Assembly: GCA_017459865.1 (NCBI GenBank)
Contig: JAFUCD010000008.1
Coordinates: forward strand, 1 to 64,000
Direction: 5' to 3'
From: Oscillospiraceae bacterium
GTDB lineage: Bacteria; Bacillota_A; Clostridia; Oscillospirales; Oscillospiraceae
DNA length: 64,000 nt
Position numbers and translations under genes: made by a program. Of this stretch, positions 32,527 through 39,451 are shown in pieces. The notes under the pieces are model-generated. The model saw only the letters and a list, made by a program, of their open reading frames with translations, was not told the DNA's origin and ran no database searches. The number at the start of each line of letters is the position of its first letter. The stretch's first letter is position 1.

Positions 32527-32550
32527 GTCGCCTCGCAGGCGACCTTTTGT
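32527..32550 (+). terminator. Terminator after the macro-domain gene
   Basis: GTCGCCT and AGGCGAC arms followed by CTTTTG. Confidence 0.7.
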
Positions 32551-32555
32551 ATCAG

Positions 32556-32612
32556 AAAACCTCCTATACTGTGCTTGTAAGGAACAAACAAACACACAGT
32601 ACAGGAGGTTTT
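32556..32612 (+). promoter_or_regulatory. 18-bp inverted repeat covering the ribosome site of the VWA gene
   Basis: AAAACCTCCTATACTGTG (32556-32573) and CACAGTACAGGAGGTTTT (32595-32612) are complementary at 17 of 18 positions. The right arm contains the AGGAGG ribosome site of the gene at 32617; the left arm contains a TATACT that could be a -10 box (32565-32570). If the RNA starts upstream the ribosome site is buried in a stem; if it starts at the TATACT the repeat acts as DNA. Confidence 0.6.
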
Positions 32613-32616
32613 TGTC

Positions 32617-33270
32617 ATGAAAAACAACATCACCGAGCTCGTTTTCATCCTCGACCGCAGCGGCTCCATGGCGGGGCTGGAGAGCGACACGATCGGCGGC
32701 TTCAACGCGCTGGTCAGCAAGCAGAAGCAGCAGGAGGGCGCGTGCTATGTGACGACGGTGCTCTTCGATCATGCGCATGAGCTGCTGCATGACCGTGTCC
32801 CGCTCGAGAACCTCGCGCCGCTGACGGACCGGGACTACACCGTGCGCGGCTGCACGGCGCTGCTCGACGCCATCGGCGACACGATCCGCCACATCGCCCG
32901 CATCCACCGCTATGCCAGACCCGAGGACGTGCCGGCGCATACGCTCTTCGTGATCACGACCGACGGCATGGAAAACGCCAGCCACAAGTACACCGCCGAC
33001 GAGATCCGCCGCCGCGTCGAGCACGAGAAGGAGAAGTACGGCTGGGAGTTTCTCTTCCTCGGCGCGAACATCGACGCCATCCAGACCGCGAAGCACTATG
33101 GCATCGCGCCGGACCGCGCCGTGAACTACAACGCCGACGCCACCGGCACCGCGATCGCGTTTGATTCCGTTTCGGAGGCCGTGGGCAACGTCCGCGCGAG
33201 CGTGCCGCTTGCAGCGTCCTGGAGCTGCAGGATCAGCGAGGACCACAGTACCCGCAAGCAGGAGCGATAA
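32617..33270 (+). CDS. VWA-domain protein (TerY-like)
   Basis: A 217-residue cytosolic von Willebrand A-type protein. The metal-ion site MIDAS is visible as FILDRSGSMAGLE (Asp-x-Ser-x-Ser), with TALLDAIGDTI (Thr) and TTDGMENAS (Asp) completing it. There is no signal peptide. Stand-alone cytosolic VWA proteins of this type accompany tellurium-resistance-like and phage- or stress-response clusters; here only a macro-domain gene lies next to it. Start ATG 32617; its AGGAGG is inside the inverted repeat described at 32556-32612. Confidence 0.83.
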   Translation: MKNNITELVFILDRSGSMAGLESDTIGGFNALVSKQKQQEGACYVTTVLFDHAHELLHDRVPLENLAPLTDRDYTVRGCTALLDAIGDTIRHIARIHRYARPEDVPAHTLFVITTDGMENASHKYTADEIRRRVEHEKEKYGWEFLFLGANIDAIQTAKHYGIAPDRAVNYNADATGTAIAFDSVSEAVGNVRASVPLAASWSCRISEDHSTRKQER

Positions 33271-33289
33271 AGCACAGAATGCACAAACA

Positions 33290-33329
33290 GCCGCACCCGA
33301 TCGGGTGCGGCTGCGGCTGCGGTCTTTTG
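33290..33329. terminator. Terminator between the VWA and CAP/SLH genes
   Basis: GCCGCACCCGA pairs with TCGGGTGCGGC; a T-run (TCTTTTG) follows after a short GC stretch. Confidence 0.6.
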
Positions 33330-33332
33330 TCG

Positions 33333-34703
33333 TTATTTCATGCTGCGCCAGAGGAAGGTGACGATCTGTGCACGGGTACACGTCGCCATCGGGGAGAAGT
33401 GCGTCGCGTCCGTGCCGTTCGTGATGCCGTTCTGCACTGCCCACGAGACAGCGTTGGCGTACCAGCTGTCCGACGGAACATCCACAAAGGGGATGGAGCC
33501 GGAGGCAGCTCTGCCTTTTTGGGCGCGCATCAGGAAGGTGACGATCTGCGCGCGGGTGCATACGCCCTTCGGCGCGAAGGAATAGGTGGTCATGCCGGCC
33601 GTGATGCCCTGTTCCACCGCCCAGATCACGGCTTTTTCATAGTATGCGCCGGACGGTACGTCGGAAAATCCGCTGCTGCGGCCCGTCGGCGCGGGGCAGC
33701 CCGCGGCGCGCCAGAGGAAGGTCACCGCCTCGGCGCGGGTGCAGCTCGAGTTGGGAGAAAAATGCGTCGCATCCGTCCCGCTCGTGATCGCGGGGCTGTG
33801 CGAGGTCGCCCACTTGACCGCGTCGGCATAATACGCTCCGGCGAGCACGTCGACGAATCCGCCGGTTCCGACGCCGGTCCCGGGCCTTGTGCCAGCGTTC
33901 CCGGCATTGCCGCTGCCGCTGACCTGAACGGTGAAGCGCTGCGCCCCGGCGGAATAATTGCCGTAATACACGCTGATCGTGGACGTGCCGCTTTTCAGAC
34001 CGGTCAGCGTGCTGCCGTTTGCGCGGACGACCGAGGGATCGCTGCTCACGACCGTCACGCCGGCAAAGGGAAGCGCTTCCTCCTTCCAGCCCTTCCAGAT
34101 GACGGAAAGCTGCGCCGTCTCGCCGACGTTCAGCGAGGACGCGGACACGGAAAAGACGGGACGGTAATACGTGCTGTTGCACAGCACCTGGATGTTCTGC
34201 GCGCGCATGGCGTCCGCGCCCTTCTGCGCGGTCGAGACAACGCTGCTGGCGAAGCATTGGACCCAGTAATACGTGCTGCCGACCTTCACGCAGCCGATGC
34301 CGATGGCGCGGTGGTTTCCCATGATGTTCTTCCGGTGACTGCTGGAAGAAAGGAACTGCGCGGACACGGTGTCGGCGGTGTTGGGACCGACCGCGATGTT
34401 CTCTGCACGGATCCGGTCGCAGAGCGTGATGCACATCTCGCCGTTCGGGCGCGTGTGATCCCAGTTCAGGACCGTTTCGAACGCGCGCTGCATCGCCACG
34501 TCCAGCATCTCCTGGTCCATGGTCAGCGGCGAGAGACCGTTCGACGTGCGCGCCTGATTCATCAGCTCCAGCATGCGATAGGCTTCGGAGTAACAGACTT
34601 CACCGCTGACCTGCACCGTGACGGTGCTTCCCGCGGCGCGCGCGTCGCACAGCAGCGAGAAGCAAAGCAGCAGACAGAGCAGAGCGGATGTAACTTTTTT
34701 CAT
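33333..34703 (-). CDS. CAP-domain surface protein with Ig-like and three SLH domains
   Basis: A 456-residue exported protein. Signal peptide MKKVTSALLCLLLCFSLLCDARA; then a CAP (SCP/PR1) domain (about residues 35-175: MLELMNQARTSNGLSPL, SSSSHRKNIMGNHRAIGIG); a Big2/Ig-like module (about 185-265, VVSSDPSVVRANGS); and three SLH domains (FVDVLAGAYYADAVKWA, FSDVPSGAYYEKAVIWA, FVDVPSDSWYANAVSWA) that hold the protein to pyruvylated cell-wall polymer. CAP domains in bacteria act at the surface, sometimes as proteases or lipid binders. Start ATG 34703 follows GGAGGCGAT. It lies 75 bases after the NUDIX gene and may share its transcript. Confidence 0.87.
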   Translation of the reverse strand: MKKVTSALLCLLLCFSLLCDARAAGSTVTVQVSGEVCYSEAYRMLELMNQARTSNGLSPLTMDQEMLDVAMQRAFETVLNWDHTRPNGEMCITLCDRIRAENIAVGPNTADTVSAQFLSSSSHRKNIMGNHRAIGIGCVKVGSTYYWVQCFASSVVSTAQKGADAMRAQNIQVLCNSTYYRPVFSVSASSLNVGETAQLSVIWKGWKEEALPFAGVTVVSSDPSVVRANGSTLTGLKSGTSTISVYYGNYSAGAQRFTVQVSGSGNAGNAGTRPGTGVGTGGFVDVLAGAYYADAVKWATSHSPAITSGTDATHFSPNSSCTRAEAVTFLWRAAGCPAPTGRSSGFSDVPSGAYYEKAVIWAVEQGITAGMTTYSFAPKGVCTRAQIVTFLMRAQKGRAASGSIPFVDVPSDSWYANAVSWAVQNGITNGTDATHFSPMATCTRAQIVTFLWRSMK

Positions 34704-34777
34704 GAGAGATCGCCTCCGTTCGGATGGACGCCGCAGAAGCACCGCGGCGTCAGCGGTGGGGGTGTGTGCAGATCAGA

Positions 34778-35281
34778 TCAGAAGGGGAACTGATAGCTTC
34801 CGGTGCAGTAGCCCTCCAGAAAGGCCTGCGCGAGACTGCCGGGCTTGATGTTCGCGCGTGCCTCGTCGAGCGTGAACCAGCGCCAGGCGTCGACCTCCCA
34901 GTTCGGGTGCGCCTCGGGCTCCGACACCGTGACGGTGTAATTGAGCATCAGCGTGTTCGTCGGCGGATAGAAGTGGCTGCGGTTGAAGCACACCTCCCGC
35001 ACGGTCAGCCCCAGCTCCTCGAGCACCTCGCGCCGCGCGGCGTCCTCGGCGTCCTCGCCGCGGTTGACGTAGCCCGCCACGAGCACGTAAACCGGCTTGT
35101 GGTGCTGCCGGATCAGGATGATGCGGTCGCGCGTCTCGTTGAGCACGAGCATGCTCACCGCGGTGTTGTACACCGGCCAGCGAAATTCCCCGCAGGTGTC
35201 GCAGAAGGGCACCTCGCCCTCAAAGTGGTGGTGCTTCAGATGCAGCCTTGTGCCGCATTGCATACAGTAGTTCATTTCCAT
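34778..35281 (-). CDS. NUDIX hydrolase with N-terminal zinc ribbon
   Basis: A 167-residue protein. A zinc ribbon (Cys6, Cys9, Cys27, Cys30) precedes a NUDIX fold with a complete box GYVNRGEDAEDAARREVLEE followed by LGL. The zinc ribbon plus NUDIX layout is that of NudC-type NAD pyrophosphatases, here shorter because the N-terminal domain is missing; an NADH or NAD-cap substrate is possible but not shown. Starts at 35287, 35281 and 35275 are in frame; 35281 has best spacing to AAGAG. It is transcribed from a near-perfect promoter whose RNA begins with a hairpin. Confidence 0.82.
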   Translation of the reverse strand: MEMNYCMQCGTRLHLKHHHFEGEVPFCDTCGEFRWPVYNTAVSMLVLNETRDRIILIRQHHKPVYVLVAGYVNRGEDAEDAARREVLEELGLTVREVCFNRSHFYPPTNTLMLNYTVTVSEPEAHPNWEVDAWRWFTLDEARANIKPGSLAQAFLEGYCTGSYQFPF

Positions 35282-35305
35282 AGGCATGCTCTTTTCCGAA
35301 TAAAC

Positions 35306-35337
35306 AGGCATTACTTCCACAATTGAAAGTAATGCCT
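35306..35337 (-). promoter_or_regulatory. Hairpin at the 5' end of the NUDIX transcript
   Basis: AGGCATTACTT (35337-35327) pairs with AAGTAATGCCT (35316-35306). The start of transcription predicted from the promoter lies at the hairpin itself, so it could stabilise the RNA 5' end or serve as an operator. Confidence 0.5.
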
Positions 35338-35366
35338 ATTATATCCTTGAAACTGTATTTCGTCAA
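35338..35366 (-). promoter_or_regulatory. Promoter of the NUDIX gene
   Basis: Minus strand TTGACG (35366-35361), 17-base spacer, TATAAT (35343-35338). Confidence 0.8.
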
Positions 35367-35373
35367 TCCAAAG

Positions 35374-36027
35374 TCAGAGATCGAGCCGTTCCATGCTGCG
35401 CATAGAGGCGTGCAGCGTCCATCCGGTCATGACGAGACCGAACGCGATCCCCGCGCACAGGAACACGATCTGCCCGCCGAGGTGATCGAATCCCGTGGTG
35501 TTCAGCCATTCCAGACCCGGAAGATGGTGCGCGACCTCCGCGGCGCCCACGACCAGAAAGCCGACGATCGTGAAGACGACGAACGGTCTGCCGAGCTTAT
35601 ACGCCGTCTTGAAATATCCGCGCACGAAGATAAGGTTGAACAGCCCGTACACGACGGCGAGCCAGCCGAGATAGACCAGATTCGCGTTCATCATCGCGTT
35701 TTGCGTGTACGGCGCCGCGGCGCTGAGCGCCGTCATGCGCACGAGCGTCAGCACCGCGCAGAGCAGCCATGCCGCGCACTCGATCAGCACCGTGAAGCCG
35801 ACCTTCGCACGCACGATGTCGGTCTTGCGCACCGGCAGCAGGGCGGTGTAAATGACGTCGTTCTGCTCGCGCGCCGCCTGATAAGACTGGAACAGCCCGA
35901 GGCAGACGAAAAACGCGCTCACCAGGATCGGATAGCCCGGGATCATCGTCATCAGCGCGAAGGCGAGAAACCAATACGACAGGGGAGAGGCCGCGAGCCG
36001 CAGCTCTTTTTTCAGCAGCTTAGACAT
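35374..36027 (-). CDS. ABC-2-type transporter permease
   Basis: A 217-residue membrane protein with about six hydrophobic segments and a typical N-terminus for the YtrC/ABC-2 group (MSKLLKKELRLAASPLSYWF). It overlaps the ATPase gene by 8 bases (MSKLL start inside the ATPase end), so the two form one transporter. A cytosolic AREQNDVIYTALLPVRKTDIVRAK loop after the second helix is a common ATPase-contact segment in these permeases. The solute is unknown; together with an AbrB/GntR-like regulator such small exporters often deal with cell-wall stress or peptides. Confidence 0.8.
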   Translation of the reverse strand: MSKLLKKELRLAASPLSYWFLAFALMTMIPGYPILVSAFFVCLGLFQSYQAAREQNDVIYTALLPVRKTDIVRAKVGFTVLIECAAWLLCAVLTLVRMTALSAAAPYTQNAMMNANLVYLGWLAVVYGLFNLIFVRGYFKTAYKLGRPFVVFTIVGFLVVGAAEVAHHLPGLEWLNTTGFDHLGGQIVFLCAGIAFGLVMTGWTLHASMRSMERLDL

Positions 36028-36721
36028 GCAGATCCTCCTTTTCGTTGCGGATCATGAATTCCTCCACGCCGCAGCCGAGTCCGGCCTTCGGCCCGGTGTA
36101 CAGCAGCGAGCCGCGCTTGATATAGGTGATCGCGTCCGCGCACTTTTCCAGATCCGATGTGATGTGCGTGGAAAACAGGATCGACGTGCCCTTGTCGCGC
36201 AGCTGTGTGAACACGTCCAGCAGCTCCTCGCGCGACACGGGGTCGAGTCCGCTCGTCGGCTCGTCGAGGATCAGCAGCTCCGCCCGATGCGACAGGGCGA
36301 GCGCGATGCTGTATTTCACCTTCATGCCCTCAGACAGCTGCGCCGGCGTCTTCTCCTCGCTGAGATGGAACGCCTCCAGATAGTGCCGGTACGCGTCCTC
36401 GTCCCAGTTCGGGTAAAACGAGCGCGTCACGTCCGTGATCGTTCGGATCTTTTTCTTCTTGTAATAGCCGTCCGTGCTCACGACATAGCCGATGCGCTGC
36501 TTGATCTCTGTCTCGTGTGCGGCAAAGTCCAGCCCGAAGCACCGCACCGCGCCCGCGTCCGGGTGTACGAGCCCGAGCAGCGATTTCAGCGTCGTGGTCT
36601 TGCCCGCGCCGTTGCGCCCGATGAAGCCCATGATCGAGCCCGCGTCCACGGAGAACGTGACGTTCTCCAGCGCGAAGCCCGGATAGCGCTTGCACAGACC
36701 GCTTACTTCCAGAACGCTCAT
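36020..36721 (-). CDS. ABC transporter ATP-binding protein
   Basis: A 233-residue ATPase that powers the permease encoded downstream. Walker A GRNGAGKTT, signature LSEGMKVKYSIALAL (LSEGM in place of LSGGQ), Walker B LLILDEPTSGLD, and the H-loop His in FSTHITSD are all present. ATG 36721 overlaps the AbrB-type gene by 4 bases, so the three genes are translationally coupled. The degenerate signature motif is common in this ABC-2 subfamily. Confidence 0.92.
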   Translation of the reverse strand: MSVLEVSGLCKRYPGFALENVTFSVDAGSIMGFIGRNGAGKTTTLKSLLGLVHPDAGAVRCFGLDFAAHETEIKQRIGYVVSTDGYYKKKKIRTITDVTRSFYPNWDEDAYRHYLEAFHLSEEKTPAQLSEGMKVKYSIALALSHRAELLILDEPTSGLDPVSREELLDVFTQLRDKGTSILFSTHITSDLEKCADAITYIKRGSLLYTGPKAGLGCGVEEFMIRNEKEDLHV

Positions 36722-36930
36722 GCTTCGCCCTCCTCGGGAAAGATCGTTTTCATCAGTCCGTCAAAGCTGCCCTTCGGCGGGATCGCGATGCCGCGCTTGC
36801 TGTCCGCCAGCAGGATCAGCGTGTCGCCCGGCTCGATGCCGAACAGCTCGCGCGCCTCCTTCGGGATCACGATCTGTCCCTTGGCGCCAACGGTCGCCGA
36901 CCAGGCGTATTTGCCCTTCGGTCGTTTCAT
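36718..36930 (-). CDS. AbrB/SpoVT-type DNA-binding regulator
   Basis: A 70-residue protein with one swapped-hairpin domain: ATVGAKGQIVIPKEARELFGI, then EPGDTLILLADSKRGIAI. It begins the operon with the ABC transporter and overlaps it by 4 bases. Start ATG 36930 follows AGGAGTG. Such small AbrB/MazE-type proteins usually repress their own operon; the two TATAACTTGTA repeats right at the promoter are candidate sites. A MazE-type antitoxin role is unlikely since no toxin gene follows. Confidence 0.85.
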   Translation of the reverse strand: MKRPKGKYAWSATVGAKGQIVIPKEARELFGIEPGDTLILLADSKRGIAIPPKGSFDGLMKTIFPEEGEA

Positions 36931-36955
36931 GGTATCACTCCTAAAGTATGAAAAG

Positions 36956-36984
36956 TATAACTTGTATGATTAATATAACTTGTA
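36956..36984 (-). promoter_or_regulatory. Direct repeats at the AbrB operon promoter (candidate operator)
   Basis: TATAACTTGTA occurs at 36956-36966 and 36974-36984, an 18-base phase, covering the -10 and start region. CAAGTT at 37004-37009 is an inverted half-site between the divergent -35 boxes. Confidence 0.5.
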
Positions 36985-37000
36985 GGATCGAAGCTGTCAA
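36972..37000 (-). promoter_or_regulatory. Promoter of the AbrB-ABC operon
   Basis: Minus strand TTGACA (37000-36995), 17-base spacer, TATATT (36977-36972). Confidence 0.8.
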
Positions 37001-37007
37001 GCACAAG

Positions 37008-37036
37008 TTGACGGATGCCGCGCCGCCCGATATAAT
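37008..37036 (+). promoter_or_regulatory. Promoter of galM
   Basis: TTGACG (37008-37013), 17-base spacer, TATAAT (37031-37036). Its -35 lies 7 bases from the -35 of the divergent AbrB operon. Confidence 0.8.
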
Positions 37037-37059
37037 ATCTCAAAAAGGAGGCGATGGGG

Positions 37060-38091
37060 ATGCGGCAGATCAGACCCTTCGGCGCGCTGCCGGACGGACG
37101 GGCGGTGCAATGCGTCACGCTGCGAGATGGTGCGCTGACTTGCGAAGTGATCACCTACGGCGCCGCGCTGCGCACGCTGCTCGTGCCGGACTGCGACGGC
37201 AGACCGACGGATATCGTGCTCGGCTTTGACCGGCTCGCGGATTACATTGCGCACGACGCGCACTTCGGCGGCACGGTCGGGCGCTTTGCCAACCGCATCG
37301 CGCGCGGCACGTTTTGCTTGAACGGTGTGGAATACACGCTCCCGATCAACGACGGGGAGAACCACATCCACGGCGGTCCGGAGGGCTTCGACCGCGTGCT
37401 CTGGGACGTGGAGCGCTGCACGGAGAGCGCCGTCGCGCTCCGGTATCACAGCCCGGACGGGGAGATGGGCTATCCGGGAAGCATGGACGTCCGCGTGACC
37501 TATGCGCTCTCTGACGGCAGTCTCACGATCCGGTACGAGGCCGTTTCCGACCGCGACACGCTCTGCAATCTCACGAATCACAGCTACTTCAATCTCTCGG
37601 GACACGACAGCGGCGACGTTCTGCACCATACGCTGCGGATGGACGCGTCGTATTATACGCCGACGGACGCGGCTCTGATCCCGACGGGGGAGCTCGCCTC
37701 CGTCGCGGCGACGCCGATGGACTTTTCCGAGCCCACGACCTTCGGCGCGCGCATCCGGCAGGCGTTCCCCGCGCTCGAAACGGCGGGCGGCTATGACCAC
37801 AATTATGTGCTCGACAAGCCCCGCTTCGCCACGGTCTGGTCGCGCGTCACGGGCATCACGCTCATGGCGGAGACAGACCTGCCCGGCGTGCAGCTCTATA
37901 CCGGCAACTTCCTCGGCGGCACACCGCCGGGCAAGGGCGGCGCGCACTACCCGAAGCACGGCGGCTTCTGTCTGGAGACACAGCTGTTTCCCGATGCGCC
38001 GCACCACGCCGATTTCCCCTCCGCTGTCCTGCGCGCCGGAGCGGCCTTTTCCAGCGCAACCAAATATACCTTCGGGCTGCTGCAGGCATAA
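37060..38091 (+). CDS. galM: Aldose 1-epimerase
   Basis: A 343-residue enzyme that interconverts alpha and beta anomers of aldoses such as galactose or glucose. Conserved residues are seen in GRFANRIARG, ENHIHGGPEGFDRVLW (first His), TNHSYFNLSG (second His, general acid) and FCLETQLFPDAP with the catalytic Glu. Start ATG 37060 is favoured because AAGGAGG ends 8 bases before; ATG 37054 is only 2 bases away. It is a single-gene unit, ended by a strong terminator, and shares its promoter region with the divergent AbrB-ABC operon. No other galactose gene is nearby. Confidence 0.93.
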   Translation: MRQIRPFGALPDGRAVQCVTLRDGALTCEVITYGAALRTLLVPDCDGRPTDIVLGFDRLADYIAHDAHFGGTVGRFANRIARGTFCLNGVEYTLPINDGENHIHGGPEGFDRVLWDVERCTESAVALRYHSPDGEMGYPGSMDVRVTYALSDGSLTIRYEAVSDRDTLCNLTNHSYFNLSGHDSGDVLHHTLRMDASYYTPTDAALIPTGELASVAATPMDFSEPTTFGARIRQAFPALETAGGYDHNYVLDKPRFATVWSRVTGITLMAETDLPGVQLYTGNFLGGTPPGKGGAHYPKHGGFCLETQLFPDAPHHADFPSAVLRAGAAFSSATKYTFGLLQA

Positions 38092-38105
38092 GAATCGAAG
38101 ATTAT

Positions 38106-38150
38106 TCGCAAACCGTCAAGGTCGATTCCTTGACGGTTTGCGTTGTTTTG
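38106..38150 (+). terminator. Terminator after galM
   Basis: GCAAACCGTCAAG pairs with CTTGACGGTTTGC, followed by GTTGTTTTG. Confidence 0.88.
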
Positions 38151-38153
38151 TGC

Positions 38154-38182
38154 TTGCATTTCAACGTGTCTTGTGATATAGT
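38154..38182 (+). promoter_or_regulatory. Promoter of the AraC-family gene at 38250
   Basis: TTGCAT (38154-38159), 17-base spacer, TATAGT (38177-38182). Just downstream an imperfect inverted repeat TTCGAATTAGC...GCTAACTTTCGAA (38185-38213) could be an operator or leader hairpin. Confidence 0.7.
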
Positions 38183-38249
38183 GCTTTCGAATTAGCAAAA
38201 GCTAACTTTCGAAACCCATATCAAACTGAGCCGCGGAGGGGGTGAGCGT

Positions 38250-39215
38250 GTGTCAGGATCCTTTGATGTGATCGTTGCGCGGCTGATGCGGGAGCATGGG
38301 CTCCGGCGTGCCGATCAGGTGCGTGCGCATTCAGACTGCGGCAGCTCCTATCTGCTGCCGTCTGCGGTCGGCTCCGGCGGCGCATGGTCCTTTCGCGCGG
38401 AGGCGCATCTGGGGCTGGTGATGCTTGACGCGGTGTTCCGGCAGCGGTTTTCGATCTCGCTGCGCGGCGTTTCGTGCACCTGTATCAGCTTCTTTCAGCG
38501 CCTGTCCGGCACTACGGACGCGCTCACGGAAACGCTGTATGTCAACGAGCCGGATCCCGACGCGCCGGTGGTGTGCTTTCTGCCGGGCGGCAGAGTCAAG
38601 GGCATGATCCTGCTGTTCGATCCGGCGCTCGGACTGGGTGAGCTGTTCGGGACCGGGCGGTTTCGTCCGGCGCCGAAGCTATTGCCGCTCAACGGTTTGC
38701 GGCATATTCCGGAGCTGAATCAGATCCTGGTCCAGATCGAGCAATGTCCCATCAGGGGTGACAGCGACATGGCGAAGCTGTTTTATCGCGCGAAGCTGCA
38801 GGAGCTGTGCACGCTGCTGCTCGGCATCGCCGCCCGTCCCTCGGGGATCGGGGAGGGCTCGGTCAAGGCGGAGGATCGCAGGCAGATCCGGTGTCTGCGC
38901 GCATACATCGAGCAGCACCTGGATGAGGAGCTGGATCTGGACGCGCTTGCCAGAGCCGTACAGATGAGCCGCTCCAAGCTGAAATACACGTTCAAGGCCA
39001 CCTGCGGCAAAACGGTGCGGCAGTACCGGGATATGCTGCGCGAGCAGCGCGCCTGCGAAGCGCTGCTGCGCTCCGATATTGCGGTCTCGCAGCTGGCGCA
39101 GCAGCTTGGCTTCGCCTCCGCGAGCAGCTTCTGCCGCTTTTTCAAAAACCGCACCGGCATGACGCCGCACGCGTTTCGCCTGCAAAAGTGTGTGGGCGCT
39201 TCCAATCATAGATAA
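38250..39215 (+). CDS. AraC-family transcriptional regulator
   Basis: A 321-residue regulator. The C-terminal domain has the two AraC helix-turn-helix units (LDLDALARAVQMSRSKLKYT and VSQLAQQLGFASASSFCRFF) and the closing KNRTGMTPHAFR. The first 200 residues form a sensor region not recognised as a cupin of the usual type (SSYLLPSAVGSGGAWSFRAE, RQRFSISLRGVSCTC). The start is GTG 38250 after GGAGGGGGTGAG. The next gene on the same strand encodes the giant surface protein, which makes it a candidate target, but a terminator and promoter separate them. Confidence 0.85.
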   Translation: MSGSFDVIVARLMREHGLRRADQVRAHSDCGSSYLLPSAVGSGGAWSFRAEAHLGLVMLDAVFRQRFSISLRGVSCTCISFFQRLSGTTDALTETLYVNEPDPDAPVVCFLPGGRVKGMILLFDPALGLGELFGTGRFRPAPKLLPLNGLRHIPELNQILVQIEQCPIRGDSDMAKLFYRAKLQELCTLLLGIAARPSGIGEGSVKAEDRRQIRCLRAYIEQHLDEELDLDALARAVQMSRSKLKYTFKATCGKTVRQYRDMLREQRACEALLRSDIAVSQLAQQLGFASASSFCRFFKNRTGMTPHAFRLQKCVGASNHR

Positions 39216-39227
39216 CGAGATAGAACA

Positions 39228-39263
39228 AAGCGGGATGCACATCGCTTGCATCCCGCTTTTTTT
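39228..39263 (+). terminator. Terminator after the AraC-family gene
   Basis: GCGGGATGCA pairs with TGCATCCCGC followed by seven T residues. Confidence 0.88.
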
Positions 39264-39322
39264 CGCGCTTGATAGTCCGGAAAGCTCAAAAAATATACAC
39301 AAAAGACAATTTTCTGCGAAAT

Positions 39323-39451
39323 CATAGACATCAAGTTTAATAATGTGTTATATTTCATCATTGGTTACACACGGCTAACTATGGATAGCCAAGAGCTACG
39401 GCTCTGGCTTCCATTTCAGATCTCAAGCATAAAAAGGAGTTGCTGCGAAAG
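39323..39451 (+). promoter_or_regulatory. Promoter and structured leader of the giant surface-protein gene
   Basis: TAGACA (about 39325), 18-base spacer and TATATT (about 39349) form a weak promoter. The leader then has two adjacent hairpins, GGCTA-ACTATGGA-TAGCC and AGAGC-TAC-GGCTCT, followed by AAAAAGGAG before the start. No known riboswitch consensus was matched. Confidence 0.45.

Noticed and set aside
36718..36930. MazE-type antitoxin
   Set aside because: No toxin gene is adjacent; the gene overlaps an ABC ATPase and is better read as an operon regulator.
39361..39440. A c-di-GMP or other riboswitch upstream of the giant gene
   Set aside because: The hairpins are there, but the conserved loop motifs of known classes could not be found; kept only as a structured leader.
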